From NCBI RefSeq assembly GCF_013373795.3, contig NZ_CP088022.1, positions 2,170,001 to 2,234,000 on the forward strand: a DNA stretch of 64,000 nt. The letters run 5' to 3'. Position 1 is the stretch's first letter. Each line of letters starts with the position of its first letter. Source of the stretch: Bradyrhizobium quebecense. GTDB lineage: Bacteria; Pseudomonadota; Alphaproteobacteria; Rhizobiales; Xanthobacteraceae. A model generated the notes under the pieces. It searched no databases, had not been told where the DNA came from, and worked only from the letters and a program-made list of their open reading frames with translations. Positions 52,352 to 62,672 of the stretch are shown one piece after another. A program made the translations under genes and the position numbers.

Positions 52352-53854
52352 CTAGCGCCGCACGATCGAGCCGGCGCGGCCGAGCAGTCGCGCCAATTGC
52401 TTGAAGCGGCTGCCGACGCGATCGGCCACCAGATCCACCATCCGGTGCTCGAACACCAGCATCAGCTTGCGGCCCTGGGTGCGGAAATGGGTTGCCGGCA
52501 GCACGCCGGTGCGCGCCGCCGTGATCAGATGCGCCACGCGGAATGCGGCACCGAGCACGCGCGCGCGCTCGTCCATCGCCGGCGTCACCAGCGCGCGGAT
52601 CTGCGGCGGCGGTTCGTTTTCCTCGCTGAGGCCGGCGTAGCGATAGAACACCGAGAGCGCGACGAAAGCGCGGCCCTGATGCGTGATCGAGCCGAAATTG
52701 CCGTTCATGATCAGGCTGAGGGTTTCCTCGCCGCGATGATCGGGATGGACGCGCCAGCCGATATCGGAGAGCAGGCAGGCGACGTGACGCAGCCTGCGGT
52801 CTTCCTCGGTCTCTCGCAGCCTGACGACGCGCACCAGCCGGTCGGTCCAGGCGGTCAGCTCCTGGGCGTGGCGGGCCGAGCGCGACAGCAATTCGTTGAG
52901 GTTTTGCGCGGCGCAGACCAAGCCGTCCTTGGCGCGCTCGGCCTGCGGCAGCATCTCGTAGAGCAGGCCCTCGCGCACGCCGAAGGTCGAGAATACGATG
53001 GTCTTCGGCTGGGCGACGCGGATGATGTATTCGAGCACGAGCGCGGCGTAGGCCAATAGCGGCCGCCGCGCATCTGCGACGGATTCGATATTGGCCAGCA
53101 TGTTGGTCGCCGCCAGCCGCCGCAGCCGCTGCGCGAAGTCGAGCGCGTCCGCTGCCGGAATCGAATAGCCGTGCATCACCTTGAGCGGGTAGCCGCTCTG
53201 GATGATGTGGATGCGCGCCAGCGCGCGCCAGGTGCCGCCGACCGCGTAGAAGGTACGGCCGCGGCCGGTCTTGAGCTGGGCGACGCCGAGCAGTTCGTTC
53301 TTGACGATGCGTTCGGCGCGCTTGAGCGATTTGTTCGAGAGGTCCTGCAGCGCAAGGCTGCCGAGCGGCAGCGTCACGCCACTGCGCACGCGGTTGCCCT
53401 TGACGTCGATCAGTTCGAGCGAGCCGCCGCCGAGGTCGCCGACGATGCCGTTCGGATTGTGCACGCCTGAGACGACGCCGAGCGCGGACAGCTTCGCTTC
53501 ACGCGGTCCGGTCAGAATCTCGATCTTGGCGCCGCAGATGCGCTCGGCCTTGGCGATGAAGTCCGGGCCGTTCTTGGCATCGCGGCAGGCCGCGGTCGCG
53601 ATCGCGTAGACGCGGCCGACCTGCTGGATCCGGCACAGCGCGCGAAAGCGGCGCAGCGCGGTGAGCGCCTTGTTGACCGCATCGGTTGCGAGCAGGCCGG
53701 TGCTCTGCACCTCGCGTCCGAGCCCGCACAGCGCCTTCTCGTTGAAGATGGTGATGAGGCTGCGCGCCATCGCCTCGTAAACCACGAGACGAACGGAGTT
53801 CGAGCCGATATCGATCACAGCGACGCTGGAAGCGCGCTTCCGCGGCCGCTTCAC
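52352..53854 (-). CDS. ppx: Exopolyphosphatase
   Basis: A 500-residue Ppx/GppA phosphatase. ATP-grasp-like actin fold with VAVIDIGSNSVRLVVYEAMA, then GIVGDLGGGSLELIDVKGNR. GRTFYAVGGTWRALARIHI and a C-terminal HD-like helical domain follow. It degrades polyphosphate or ppGpp-type substrates. It lies 12 bp after ppk and starts at a GTG (53854) with GGGGG upstream, so the two oppose each other from one transcript. Confidence 0.94.
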   Translation of the reverse strand: MKRPRKRASSVAVIDIGSNSVRLVVYEAMARSLITIFNEKALCGLGREVQSTGLLATDAVNKALTALRRFRALCRIQQVGRVYAIATAACRDAKNGPDFIAKAERICGAKIEILTGPREAKLSALGVVSGVHNPNGIVGDLGGGSLELIDVKGNRVRSGVTLPLGSLALQDLSNKSLKRAERIVKNELLGVAQLKTGRGRTFYAVGGTWRALARIHIIQSGYPLKVMHGYSIPAADALDFAQRLRRLAATNMLANIESVADARRPLLAYAALVLEYIIRVAQPKTIVFSTFGVREGLLYEMLPQAERAKDGLVCAAQNLNELLSRSARHAQELTAWTDRLVRVVRLRETEEDRRLRHVACLLSDIGWRVHPDHRGEETLSLIMNGNFGSITHQGRAFVALSVFYRYAGLSEENEPPPQIRALVTPAMDERARVLGAAFRVAHLITAARTGVLPATHFRTQGRKLMLVFEHRMVDLVADRVGSRFKQLARLLGRAGSIVRR

Positions 53855-53866
53855 CGTAGGGCCCCC

Positions 53867-56071
53867 TTAAGACGATGGCTGCTGACGCTCGTTACGACGC
53901 GTGAGACGGCGCGGTGAAGATTCCTTGAGAGACTTACCACGGCCGGACAGACTCGGATTTGTCATGAAATAGTCATGTAGATTGAACGGCTCTTCGCCTT
54001 TCGCGGCCTTCATACGCGTTGAGGACCCATCCGGCAACAATTGCCAGCTCTGCTCGGTATCCTTCAGGTTCGCGACCATGATCTGTTCGAGAACCTGCTG
54101 ATGCACCGTCGGATTTTGCAGCGGACAGAGAACCTCGACGCGGCGGTCGAGGTTCCGCGGCATCATGTCGGCGGACGAGATATACACAGCAGCTTTTGCG
54201 CTCGGCAGGCCCTGGCCCATGCCGAAGCAATAGATTCGGCCGTGTTCCAGGAACCGGCCGATCACCGATTTGACGCGGATGTTCTCGGACAATCCAGGCA
54301 GCCCCGGCCGCAGGCAGCAGATGCCGCGCACCACGAGCTCGATCGAGACGCCGGCCTGCGAGGCGTCGTACAGCGCGTCGATGATGTCAGGATCGACCAG
54401 CGCGTTCATCTTCATCCAGATCGCGCCGGGCCGGCCATGCTTGACGTGGGCGATCTCGCCGTGGATGTGCTCGATGATCCGCTTGCGCAATGTCAGCGGC
54501 GACACCGCCATCTTCTCGATGTCGCTCGGCTCGGCATAGCCGGTGATGTAGTTGAACACCCGCGCGACGTCGCGGCCGATGATCGGGTCCGACGTAAAGT
54601 AGGAGACATCGGTGTAGATGCGGGCGGTGACCGGATGATAGTTGCCGGTGCCGGTGTGCACATAGGTGGTGAGGTTGCCGCCCTCGCGGCGCACCACCAT
54701 CGACAGCTTGGCGTGCGTCTTCAGCTCGATGAAGCCGTAGACGACCTGCACGCCGGCGCGTTCGAGGTCGCGCGCCCAGCGGATATTGGCCTCCTCGTCG
54801 AAGCGCGCCTTCAATTCGATCAGCGCGGTCACCGACTTGCCGGCTTCGGCGGCATCCGCCAGCGCGCGTACGATCGGCGAGTTGTTCGAGGTGCGATAGA
54901 GCGTCTGCTTGATCGCGACCACGTCGGGATCGCGCGCCGCCTGTTGCAGGAACTGGACAACGACGTCGAAGGATTCGTAGGGGTGATGGACCACGAGGTC
55001 CTTCTGGCGGATGGCGGCGAAGATATCGCCGCCATGGTCGCGGACGCGTTCGGGATGGCGCGGCACGTAGGGCGGGAATTCGAGGTCGGGGCGATTGAGG
55101 CGAGTGAGCTGCGACAGTTCGTTCATCGCGAGCACGCCGTCGACCAGGATCACTTCATCGTCCGCGGCCGATAACGCGTGCTGCACGAAGACGCGCAGCT
55201 CTTCGGGCATCGTGGCCTCGATCTCGAGCCGGATCACCGATCCGCGCCGGCGGCGCTTGAGCGCGGTCTCGAACAGGCGAACGAGGTCTTCGGCCTCTTC
55301 CTCGATTTCGAGTTCGGAGTCCCTGATGATGCGGAACGCGCCCTGGCCCTTGACGGTGTAGCCGGGGAACAGGCGGCCGATAAACAGACCGGTGGCCTGC
55401 TCGAGTGTGATCAGCCGCGCCGGCGCGCCTTCCTTGGTCGAGGGAATGCGGATGAAGCGGTCGATCTTGCTGGGCATGCGGATCAGCGCGTTCATCGCCT
55501 TGCCGTCGGCGATCCGCGACAATTGCAGCGCGACCGTGAAGCCGAGGTTCGGGATGAACGGGAACGGATGCGCCGGGTCGATCGCGAGCGGGGTCAGCAG
55601 CGGGAAGATGTTGTGGAGGAAGTGATCCTCGATCCAGGTGCGCTCGGATTTGGTCACGTCGCGCCCGTCGACCAGCTGGATGCCGACCTTGGACAGGAGC
55701 TCGCGCAGGTCGCTCCAGATCGCCTGCTGATCGGAAGCGAGCTGCGACACGGTCTTGTTGATCATCACCAGCTGCTCGGCCGGCAGCAGGCCGTCCGGGC
55801 TGCGCTCGGCAATGCCCTCGCGGACCTGGGCCTTGATGCCGGCGACGCGGACCATGAAGAACTCGTCGAGGTTATTCGCCGAAATCGACAGGAAGCGGAC
55901 CCGCTCCAGCAGGGGATGGCCAAGATTGACCGATTCCTCGAGCACCCGGCGGTTGAAGTGCAGCCAGGACAGCTCCCGGTTGATGAATCGCTCGGGGCTG
56001 GTCGCGACCGCGGGGACGGGCGGAAGCTCCGCCTCTTTCTCTTTGATTTCAGGAGCTTGTGCCGAGTCCAT
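53867..56071 (-). CDS. ppk: Polyphosphate kinase
   Basis: A 734-residue PPK1 that makes long-chain polyphosphate from ATP. It has [20 protein letters not shown] (N domain), [20 protein letters not shown], and the phosphohistidine region [40 protein letters not shown] is the C2 domain. An ATG at 56071 is chosen over the TTG at 56086. The end is a basic [16 protein letters not shown] tail. The order pgsA-like, Hda-like, ppk, ppx is common in Rhizobiales. Confidence 0.95.
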   Translation of the reverse strand: MDSAQAPEIKEKEAELPPVPAVATSPERFINRELSWLHFNRRVLEESVNLGHPLLERVRFLSISANNLDEFFMVRVAGIKAQVREGIAERSPDGLLPAEQLVMINKTVSQLASDQQAIWSDLRELLSKVGIQLVDGRDVTKSERTWIEDHFLHNIFPLLTPLAIDPAHPFPFIPNLGFTVALQLSRIADGKAMNALIRMPSKIDRFIRIPSTKEGAPARLITLEQATGLFIGRLFPGYTVKGQGAFRIIRDSELEIEEEAEDLVRLFETALKRRRRGSVIRLEIEATMPEELRVFVQHALSAADDEVILVDGVLAMNELSQLTRLNRPDLEFPPYVPRHPERVRDHGGDIFAAIRQKDLVVHHPYESFDVVVQFLQQAARDPDVVAIKQTLYRTSNNSPIVRALADAAEAGKSVTALIELKARFDEEANIRWARDLERAGVQVVYGFIELKTHAKLSMVVRREGGNLTTYVHTGTGNYHPVTARIYTDVSYFTSDPIIGRDVARVFNYITGYAEPSDIEKMAVSPLTLRKRIIEHIHGEIAHVKHGRPGAIWMKMNALVDPDIIDALYDASQAGVSIELVVRGICCLRPGLPGLSENIRVKSVIGRFLEHGRIYCFGMGQGLPSAKAAVYISSADMMPRNLDRRVEVLCPLQNPTVHQQVLEQIMVANLKDTEQSWQLLPDGSSTRMKAAKGEEPFNLHDYFMTNPSLSGRGKSLKESSPRRLTRRNERQQPSS

Positions 56072-56203
56072 CAAGTGCTGGTCCAATTCCGGGCAGGGGG
56101 CTGGGGCGGTCTAGCCGAGGGCCGCGCAGACCATGTGATATTGCGATGACGTTTCGATGACATTGATGTTCCGCCGGCCTGCGCCGTCAAGCCGCGGGAC
56201 TGC

Positions 56204-56881
56204 TCAGGCATCGCGCAACAGCTCGGCCGCCAGCGCCCGGGTCACCGGCCGGCCGAGCCTGAGCGCCTCGGTGTCGAGCAGCTCGACCGCCTGGCGGACG
56301 GCGGTATAGGACCGCTCGATCCGGTTGGTCAGGTAGCTGACGAGCGGCTCGTCCACGCTCATCTGACGGTCGGCGCAGAACTTGACGATCAGGCCGCGGA
56401 ACAGCTGGTCGTCGGGCGGCAGCAACATCACTGTCGGCACCGCGCGGAGCCGCGAGCGCAGATCGCGCAGCTCGATCTCGAACGCCGACAGCGGCACGCG
56501 CGCCGTGATCAGCACGAAGGCATCGTCCTGGCGGGCGAGATTCATCAGATGGAACATCGCGCGCTCGTCGAAATCCGACGGCCTCAGGTCCTCGACCACC
56601 AGCGCGCCGGTCGCAAGCGCCATCGGCACCGTGTCGGCGGTCAGGGCATGCGCCGCGGTCGAGCGTGCGCCAGCGATCTCGGCCCAGATCGCGGCGAGGT
56701 GGCTTTTGCCGGAGCCTTCGGACCCCACCAGCAGCATGATTCGGTTCGGCCAGTCGGGCCAGCCGTCGATCAGCGCCAGCGCCGCCTCATTGGCGGGCCC
56801 CTCGAGGAAATCGTCGCGGGTCAGCTTCTCCTCGTGCGGTAGGGCCAAAGCCAATTGACGAGGTTGAACGCTACCGGCCAC
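56204..56881 (-). CDS. Hda-like DnaA regulatory protein
   Basis: A DnaA-related AAA+ ATPase of 225 residues, lacking the DNA-binding domain IV. P-loop LLVGSEGSGKSHLAAIWAE, Walker B region ALVVEDLRPSDFDERAMFHL, sensor II RIERSYTAVRQAVELLDTEA. An N-terminal clamp-like motif QPRQLALALP fits the beta-clamp-binding motif of Hda/HdaA. It would help inactivate DnaA-ATP. The start is GTG at 56881, 7 nt after GGAG; the frame opens at a TTG at 56893. Confidence 0.88.
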   Translation of the reverse strand: MAGSVQPRQLALALPHEEKLTRDDFLEGPANEAALALIDGWPDWPNRIMLLVGSEGSGKSHLAAIWAEIAGARSTAAHALTADTVPMALATGALVVEDLRPSDFDERAMFHLMNLARQDDAFVLITARVPLSAFEIELRDLRSRLRAVPTVMLLPPDDQLFRGLIVKFCADRQMSVDEPLVSYLTNRIERSYTAVRQAVELLDTEALRLGRPVTRALAAELLRDA

Positions 56882-56908
56882 GCAAATCTCCAAACCAGGT
56901 TATTTTAG

Positions 56909-56975
56909 CATGATCCCTGCGCAAACGCTTCGCGTTTGTCGCGGGAAAGCCGGTTTCCACTTTTCCGGATCGTGC
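56909..56975. repeat. Palindromic repeat upstream of the Hda-like gene
   Basis: Contains GCGCAAACG-CTTCG-CGTTTGTCGC and a second part with TTTCCACTTTTCCGGATC. The second part resembles 32895-32945. It lies between the Hda-like gene and the phosphatidyltransferase and resembles a dispersed repeat that I recall from Bradyrhizobium. Confidence 0.6.
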
Positions 56976-56976
56976 G

Positions 56977-57519
56977 CTACCGAGCCTCGATCGTGCTCAT
57001 GTGCCGCACCCACTCCACGAGATAGAGGGACACCGAACCCAAAGTAAAGATCGTGACCAGACCCATCAGGATCAGGTCGTAGGGGTGCGGCTGAAAGCCG
57101 AAGCCGAGCGAGGCCAGCACCAAAGCCGCGAACGCGACCTGTGCCACCGTGTTCAGCTTCGACACCATCAACGGCTTCATCTCGACCGGCTTGTCGAACA
57201 ACCATGACACAATCACGGCGGAGACGATCATGATGTCGCGCGACACCACGAGAATCACGATCCAGCGCGGCACCGCGCCCCAGATTCCCAGCGCGACATA
57301 GATCGACACCAGCAGCGCCTTGTCGGCGAGCGGGTCGAGCAGGGCGCCGAGCTCGCTCGCCATGTTGAAGCGCTTGGCGAGGAAACCGTCGACCGCGTCC
57401 GAAACGCCGGCGATCACGAAGATCGCAAACGCGATCTCCATCTGGCTCGAGACGATGGCCCAGACGATCACCGGCACCAGGATGATGCGGCCGAGAGTGA
57501 TGATATTCGGAATGCTCAA
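56977..57519 (-). CDS. CDP-alcohol phosphatidyltransferase
   Basis: A 180-residue membrane enzyme. The catalytic pattern is SDAVDGFLAKRFNMASELGA with the DG...AR...G...D...D residues, continuing LLDPLADKALLVSIYVALG. Hydrophobic helices fill the rest. PgsA-like, so it may make phosphatidylglycerophosphate, but phosphatidylserine-type roles cannot be excluded. It starts at a TTG (57519), with GGAAG upstream. It is divergent from purM. Confidence 0.88.
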   Translation of the reverse strand: MSIPNIITLGRIILVPVIVWAIVSSQMEIAFAIFVIAGVSDAVDGFLAKRFNMASELGALLDPLADKALLVSIYVALGIWGAVPRWIVILVVSRDIMIVSAVIVSWLFDKPVEMKPLMVSKLNTVAQVAFAALVLASLGFGFQPHPYDLILMGLVTIFTLGSVSLYLVEWVRHMSTIEAR

Positions 57520-57570
57520 CTTGAATCGCTTCCCGGCTAGAAGCCTGATTTTACTCGATATCCGGCTCTT

Positions 57571-57599
57571 TTGCGCGGCGGCCGGGTGTTATCTACATA
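57571..57599 (+). promoter_or_regulatory. Predicted purM promoter
   Basis: TTGCGC (57571-57576), 17 bp, TACATA (57594-57599). It lies in the divergent gap before purM at 57680, giving a leader of about 75 nt. Confidence 0.55.
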
Positions 57600-57679
57600 G
57601 TATCGCGGCCGCATCGCCGCGAGCCATTGCGCGGGGGCGGAATTCCTCGTAACCAGCCCCTTATCATCTGGAATTGGGC

Positions 57680-58765
57680 ATGACCGAGCGCAAAAACGGG
57701 CTCACTTACGCGGATTCGGGTGTCGATATCGACGCCGGCAATCGTCTCGTCGATCTGATCAAGCCGATGGTGCGGGCCACCGCACGGCCCGGCGCGGACG
57801 CCGAGATCGGCGGATTCGGCGGGCTGTTCGACCTCAAGGCCGCCGGCTTCAAGGATCCGGTCCTGGTGGCCGCGACCGATGGCGTCGGCACGAAGCTGAA
57901 GATCGCGATCGAGACAGGTATCCACAACGGCATCGGCATCGACCTGGTCGCGATGTCGGTCAACGACCTCGTCGTGCAGGGCGCGGAACCGCTGTTCTTC
58001 CTCGACTATTTCGCCTGCGGCAAGCTCCACCCGGAGGCTACGGCGCAGATCGTCGCGGGGATTGCCGAGGGCTGCCGCGAATCCGGCTGCGCGCTGATCG
58101 GCGGCGAGACCGCCGAGATGCCCGGCCTCTACAAGGATGGCGACTACGACCTCGGCGGCTTTGCGGTCGGTGCGGCCGAGCGCGGCACCCTGCTGCCGAC
58201 GGGCGATATCGCGGCGGGCGACGCCGTGATCGGCCTGGCGTCCTCCGGCGTGCACTCCAACGGCTATTCGCTGGTGCGCAAGATCGTCGAGCAATCCGGC
58301 GTTGGCTATGATGCGCCGGCGCCGTTCGCTCCGGTCATGACGCTCGGTGCGGCGCTGCTGACCCCGACCAGGCTCTATGTGAAATCCTGCCTGCGCGCGA
58401 TCCGTGAGACCGGCGCAGTGAAGGGGCTCGCCCACATCACCGGCGGCGGCTTCACCGACAACATTCCGCGCGTACTGCCGAAGCATCTCGGCGTCGGCAT
58501 CGATCTGGCGCGGCTGCCGGTACTGCCGGTGTTCAAATGGCTGGCCGAGCAGGGCGGCATCGCCGAGCTCGAGCTGCTGCGCACCTTCAACTGCGGCATC
58601 GGCATGATCGCGATCGTCAAGGCCGATGCGGTCGATGCGGTGACCGAGGCGTTCACCGCCGGCGGCGAGACCGTAACGCTGCTGGGTGAGGTGATCGAGG
58701 CCAAGGGGGCGCATGAGCACGAGCATCGCGTGGTCTATCACGGTCATCTCGATCTCTCGCGATGA
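57680..58765 (+). CDS. purM: Phosphoribosylformylglycinamidine cyclo-ligase
   Basis: A 361-residue AIR synthetase. [40 protein letters not shown], and [20 protein letters not shown] are typical. The ATG at 57680 follows TTGGGC; the frame opens at 57674. Its stop overlaps the purN start by 4 bp. These are the fifth and third steps of purine synthesis, so the pair complements purF at 4850-6415. Confidence 0.97.
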   Translation: MTERKNGLTYADSGVDIDAGNRLVDLIKPMVRATARPGADAEIGGFGGLFDLKAAGFKDPVLVAATDGVGTKLKIAIETGIHNGIGIDLVAMSVNDLVVQGAEPLFFLDYFACGKLHPEATAQIVAGIAEGCRESGCALIGGETAEMPGLYKDGDYDLGGFAVGAAERGTLLPTGDIAAGDAVIGLASSGVHSNGYSLVRKIVEQSGVGYDAPAPFAPVMTLGAALLTPTRLYVKSCLRAIRETGAVKGLAHITGGGFTDNIPRVLPKHLGVGIDLARLPVLPVFKWLAEQGGIAELELLRTFNCGIGMIAIVKADAVDAVTEAFTAGGETVTLLGEVIEAKGAHEHEHRVVYHGHLDLSR

Positions 58766-59508
58766 AGCGCCGCACAGCCATCCTGATTTCCGGCCGCGGC
58801 TCCAACATGGCCGCGCTGATCGAGGCTGCGAAGGCTGCGGATTTTCCGGCCGAGATCGTCGCCGTGATCTCCAACCGCGCCAACGCTCCCGGGCTCGAGA
58901 AGGCGGCCGCGAGCGGGATTCCGATCGTCGTCATCGAGAGCAAGCCGTTCGGCAAGGACCGCGCCGGTTTCGAGGCGGCGCTGCAGCGGGCGCTCGACGA
59001 CAAGCAGGTTGAGCTGATCTGCCTCGGCGGCTTCATGCGGCTGTTCACGGCCGAATTCGTCCGGCACTGGTACGGGCGGATGCTCAACATCCATCCGTCG
59101 CTGCTGCCCTGCTTTCCCGGCCTCGATCCGCACGGCCAAGCCTTGCGTGCAGGGGTCAAGCTGTCCGGCGCGACGGTGCATTTCGTGATCCCGGAGACCG
59201 ACGCGGGACCGATCGTGATGCAGGGTGCGGTCACCGTGGCGGACGACGACACGCCGGAGACGCTCGCCGCACGCGTGATCACCATCGAACATCGCATCTA
59301 TCCGGAGGCGCTTCGGCTTCTGGCGAGCGGCCGGCTCAAGCTCGAAGGCGACGTCTGCAGGACGCAAGGCAGCGCCGCAACCGACAGCACGCTGATCGCG
59401 CCGGCGCCTCAGCGCGCGATTGCACGAGAGATCACCGAGAACAATCCCCCGGGTGATGCGGCCGGGGGAGGCGTCAAGATGAATTCCGCCAGCAGCGGCG
59501 TTCAGTGA
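58762..59508 (+). CDS. purN: Phosphoribosylglycinamide formyltransferase with C-terminal extension
   Basis: Transfers a formyl from 10-formyl-THF to GAR. It starts [20 protein letters not shown]. The catalytic Asn-His-Asp set is in [17 protein letters not shown] and [17 protein letters not shown]. At 248 residues it is about 35 longer than typical PurN; the extra end after [12 protein letters not shown] is Ala/Gly/Pro-rich and disordered. Its stop overlaps the convergent cspA by 7 bp. Confidence 0.95.
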   Translation: MKRRTAILISGRGSNMAALIEAAKAADFPAEIVAVISNRANAPGLEKAAASGIPIVVIESKPFGKDRAGFEAALQRALDDKQVELICLGGFMRLFTAEFVRHWYGRMLNIHPSLLPCFPGLDPHGQALRAGVKLSGATVHFVIPETDAGPIVMQGAVTVADDDTPETLAARVITIEHRIYPEALRLLASGRLKLEGDVCRTQGSAATDSTLIAPAPQRAIAREITENNPPGDAAGGGVKMNSASSGVQ

Positions 59509-59705
59509 ACCTTGAGGTTCTCTGCCGACGCCTTGCCGCGGTTCTCCACCAGCTCGTACTCGACGGTCTGGTTCTCGTTCAATGTGCTGAGACCTGCGCG
59601 TTCGACCGCCGAGATGTGGACGAACACGTCCTTGTCGCCGACGGCCGGCTTGATGAACCCGTAACCTTTGGTCGGGTTGAACCATTTGACGGTACCCTTC
59701 GGCAT
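59502..59705 (-). CDS. cspA: Cold shock protein
   Basis: A 67-residue nucleic-acid-binding protein. RNP1 is KGYGFIKPAVG and RNP2 DVFVHISAV; MPKGTVKWFNPTKGYGF is the family start. It acts as an RNA chaperone. A long 5' leader with a terminator-like structure near the start lies upstream. The gene overlaps the 3' end of purN on the opposite strand. Confidence 0.97.
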   Translation of the reverse strand: MPKGTVKWFNPTKGYGFIKPAVGDKDVFVHISAVERAGLSTLNENQTVEYELVENRGKASAENLKVH

Positions 59706-60056
59706 CGTCTCTCTCCCAGTCTAGACATAAAAAAGACGCGGCCACGTTTTCCACGTGCCACGCCACAAGCGGGCTCTCCGCTGTCTGTTCAATTCCCGGG
59801 TCTCTATATCCAAGGTCTTCAAGTCCGAAGTTTCGCCTCTCGAAGCCTTGGCTATCAACGTCGTGAAACGCACAGTCGAACGGCCGCAATCCGATTGTGA
59901 AGGGATTGCAACACGAAATCTGCGCCTTAGCAAGCGCGCTGGTTTTGCGTGACGCAACTTCAGCCTGTGCCGGCTGAACTCCGGCCCGGCGCGTTCGGCC
60001 ACTGGCCGACGGTCGAAGGCGCCGGAACTTCGCGTGCACCAAGCGAATGGCGTGCG
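59706..60056 (-). promoter_or_regulatory. Long cspA upstream region with T-run near the start
   Basis: About 350 bases between cspA and rnd on the minus strand with no gene I can support. A GC hairpin (roughly 59740-59759, one bulge) is followed on the minus strand by TTTTTT at 59729-59734, 24 bp before the cspA start. This could be a leader attenuator or the 3' end of a small upstream RNA. Neither has been folded. An ORF at 59721-60002 lacks a domain. Confidence 0.45.
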
Positions 60057-61205
60057 CTAGCCCCGATCCACCCGCACCACGCGGCCCTTGTCGATCGCGA
60101 GTGCGAGCTGGCCGTGCTTGAGCTTGAGCGCCGCCTCGCCGAACAGTTCACGCCGCCAGCCGTGCAGGGCGCCGACCTCGGCCTCATCGCTGGCCGCGAT
60201 CTGTTCGAGGTCGTCGACGGTGGCGATCACCTTGCTGGCGACGCCGTGGCGCTCGGAGGTCATGCGCAGCAGCACCTTCAACAGCTCGACGGTCGCCGCG
60301 CCATTGGAATTGTTTCTCGGTTTTTCCAGCTTGGGGAGCGTGGCCTGATCGCGGGCCAGCCCGCGCTGCACCGCGGCGATGATGTCGGCACCCCATTTCG
60401 AGCGCTCGAAACCCTTCGGCAGCGAACGCAGATTGCCGAGCTTGTCCAGCGAGGTCGGCGCATGGGTGGCGATGTCGCCGACCGCATCGTCCTTGAGCAC
60501 GCGCGAGCGCGGCACGTCGCGGCTCTGCGCCTCCTGCTCGCGCCAGGCGGCAACCTCGATCAGCACCGCGAGCTCGCGCGGCTTGCGCACGCGGGTCTTG
60601 AGCCGCTCCCAGGCGCGCTCGGGATGGAAGTCGTAGGTCTTCGGCGAGGTCAGGATCTCCATCTCCTCGCTGACCCAGTCGCTGCGGTCGCGCTTCCTCA
60701 AGTCGGCATCGAGCGCCGCGAACACCTCGCGCAGATGGGTGACGTCGGAGACGGCGTAATGCAGTTGCTCCTCGGTCAGCGGGCGGCGCGACCAGTCGGT
60801 GAAGCGATGGGTCTTGTCGGGGCGGTGACCGGTGACGCGATCGACGAGCTGGTCATAGGCGATGCTGTCGCCATAGCCGAGCACCATGGCCGCGACCTGG
60901 GTATCGAAGATTGGATGCGGGATCGTGCCGGAGAGGTGCCAGACGATTTCGATGTCCTGCCGCGCGGCATGAAACACCTTCAGCACGGCCTCGTTCGACA
61001 TCAGATCGAAGAACGGCTTGAGGTCGATGCCGGGCGCCAGCGCGTCGACCACGACGGCTTCATCCGCGCTCGCCATCTGCACGACGCAGAGCAGCGGATA
61101 GTAGGTCGTCTCCCGCAGGAACTCGGTGTCGACGGTTATGACCTTGTGTTTGGCGAGCCGGTCGCAGGCGGCGGCGAGGTCGGGGGTCGTGCTAATCAGA
61201 TCCAT
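60057..61205 (-). CDS. rnd: Ribonuclease D
   Basis: A 382-residue 3'-5' exoribonuclease. DEDD motifs: [59 protein letters not shown]-like helical domains ([20 protein letters not shown] and later) follow. The frame opens at 61559, but only the Met at 61205 ([17 protein letters not shown]) begins the enzyme. It acts in tRNA 3' maturation. Confidence 0.95.
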   Translation of the reverse strand: MDLISTTPDLAAACDRLAKHKVITVDTEFLRETTYYPLLCVVQMASADEAVVVDALAPGIDLKPFFDLMSNEAVLKVFHAARQDIEIVWHLSGTIPHPIFDTQVAAMVLGYGDSIAYDQLVDRVTGHRPDKTHRFTDWSRRPLTEEQLHYAVSDVTHLREVFAALDADLRKRDRSDWVSEEMEILTSPKTYDFHPERAWERLKTRVRKPRELAVLIEVAAWREQEAQSRDVPRSRVLKDDAVGDIATHAPTSLDKLGNLRSLPKGFERSKWGADIIAAVQRGLARDQATLPKLEKPRNNSNGAATVELLKVLLRMTSERHGVASKVIATVDDLEQIAASDEAEVGALHGWRRELFGEAALKLKHGQLALAIDKGRVVRVDRG

Positions 61206-61370
61206 GAACAGTCCATGACGGCTTGACACCACGCGTTCTGCCGAAAGGGCAGCTATGTCAAGGGTCTTGCAGGGATTTTGGCCCTGCGCGGGGTGAGGGA
61301 CAGGGCGTTTTTGAATTGATTGGGCGCGATTCGCGGGCGTTTTCGGCCCGTTTGCACCACGAATCCATCC

Positions 61371-61493
61371 GTCGTCCTGGCGAAAGCCAGGACCCATAGC
61401 CACCGGGTTCGTTGGTCGGGGGATCGCGGCCCCGGCCTCGTGCGGCCATGGGCGGCATTGGGGGTAATGGGTCCTGGCTTTCGCCAGGACGAC
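61371..61493. repeat. Bipartite palindromic repeat, second copy
   Basis: A 123-bp element. The 27-bp arms (61371-61397 and 61467-61493) are perfect inverted copies, each a hairpin CCTGGC-GAAA-GCCAGG. The stem bases differ from those at 12129-12250 by a paired change, as expected for a structure under selection or for template copying of a mutated arm. Confidence 0.8.
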
Positions 61494-61524
61494 ACCGAAT
61501 GTGTGACGCGGCCTGCATCCCGAT

Positions 61525-61552
61525 CGTCGTCCCTGCGAAAGCAAGGGACCCA
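61525..61552. repeat. Solitary arm of the bipartite repeat
   Basis: GTCGTCCCTGCGAAAGCAAG and the next 8 bases match one arm of the family, with a third stem version. No partner arm follows within the next 100 bases, so it looks like a half element. Confidence 0.65.
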
Positions 61553-61617
61553 TAACCACAGGGTCGTGTTGTTGAAGAGGGCTGTGGCCCCAGCGTCGCG
61601 CGCAATGCTGAAGCGTT

Positions 61618-61908
61618 GTGCCGGCTATTCCGGCCGAGACACACGGGGGCGATCTCGACGAGCTTTGTCTCCGCCTGGCTGCAGCCCTGTATCCTCGTCA
61701 GGCCCTCGAGAAGGCGACGATGGCGATGCGGGGCGCCTATGGCCGGCTTCGCTATCGCGATCAGGCAACGACCCAGACCTCGCCGGATGTGGACCGCTGG
61801 TTCGCGCAGACCATCCCGAACAGCGCCGAGGCTGTGTTCTGCGCAGGATGGGCAAGCAATCGTTGGTCGCAGCGCTTAGTAGCGGCGCCAGCAATCAGTG
61901 CGGAGTGA
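61618..61908 (+). CDS. Possible 96-residue hypothetical protein
   Basis: An open frame starting at a GTG. It has plausible GC-rich codon use and segments such as [20 protein letters not shown] and [20 protein letters not shown]. There is no ribosome site of note and no recognised domain. It begins just after the repeat cluster and is convergent with the hemerythrin gene, overlapping its 3' end by 14 bp. Confidence 0.35.
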   Translation: MPAIPAETHGGDLDELCLRLAAALYPRQALEKATMAMRGAYGRLRYRDQATTQTSPDVDRWFAQTIPNSAEAVFCAGWASNRWSQRLVAAPAISAE

Positions 61909-62620
61909 ACTGGTCGAGATCGTGGATGCCCATCTGCTGCTCCAGTTGAGCGACGCGGGCCGCCATCTTCTCGAAGCCGTCCTCGCCGAACAGCTCGTGC
62001 TCCTTCTTCTCGAAGTCCTCACCCATCGCGTCGTACTCGTGCGGCGAGACCACATCCTTCAGTTTCGGGAAGAGATCAGTGTCCTCCCGCGCCGCATGCG
62101 GCCGGTACATCGTGATGAAGGATTGCATGGAGCCGATCAGCTGCCGGCGATCGTCGGCATTGCTCCGACCTGACGGCGCGAGCCGCAGGATCGTCTCCGT
62201 GACCTTGCGGCCGGCTGCGTGCTGGCGCAGCAAAGTGTCGACCAATTCCGTCATCTTCCCGGCCTTCTTGAAGCGCGGGAAGACATGCTCCTCCTCCGAT
62301 TTCTCGTGATAGTTGTTGATGAAATCGCGAATGATCCTGGCCGACTGGGTGACCAATGCGGGGTTGAAGTCTTCGTTCGACGATAGCTTTCGGATCGCCG
62401 CTTCGTAGAGCAGGAGAACGCGATCGAGTACGCCGTGCTCGCGCATCAAGTCTTCGGGCGGAGTGACATCCTCTTCCTTTTTCCCCGCAGCCTTCAGCTT
62501 GTCGTGGCTCTCTCTCCTTTCGGCGAAGGCCGGCCTGACGAGAACGGCGGGCGCCGCAACGGTCGCCAGCGCTCCTCCGAGCAGAAGCAGGCAACGCTTG
62601 CTTGGCATAACGACTTCCAT
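61895..62620 (-). CDS. Exported hemerythrin-domain protein
   Basis: A 241-residue protein with a signal peptide (SKRCLLLLGGALATVAAPAV, cleavage near AFA). The hemerythrin HHE-type pattern comprises DLMREHGVLDRVLLLYEA, FINNYHEKSEEEHVFPRFKK, LLRQHAAGRKV and MYRPHAAREDTDLFPKLKDV, giving the His and acidic ligands of a di-iron site. It could bind O2 or NO in the periplasm. Start ATG at 62620 with GGAG upstream. The 69-residue gene lies 52 bp upstream on the same strand. Confidence 0.88.
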   Translation of the reverse strand: MEVVMPSKRCLLLLGGALATVAAPAVLVRPAFAERRESHDKLKAAGKKEEDVTPPEDLMREHGVLDRVLLLYEAAIRKLSSNEDFNPALVTQSARIIRDFINNYHEKSEEEHVFPRFKKAGKMTELVDTLLRQHAAGRKVTETILRLAPSGRSNADDRRQLIGSMQSFITMYRPHAAREDTDLFPKLKDVVSPHEYDAMGEDFEKKEHELFGEDGFEKMAARVAQLEQQMGIHDLDQFTPH

Positions 62621-62672
62621 GATGGAACTCCGGCTGCAGAGGCGCGCACTGTCCGGTAATCGTCGGAGCCCG

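Noticed and set aside
59721..60002. 93-residue minus ORF between rnd and cspA
   Set aside because: Not related to rpsU or any gene often next to cspA. It ends at the T-run of the leader, so it is treated as non-coding leader.
59949..61226. 425-residue plus-strand frame over rnd
   Set aside because: Shadow of the ribonuclease D gene; no domain and no ribosome site.
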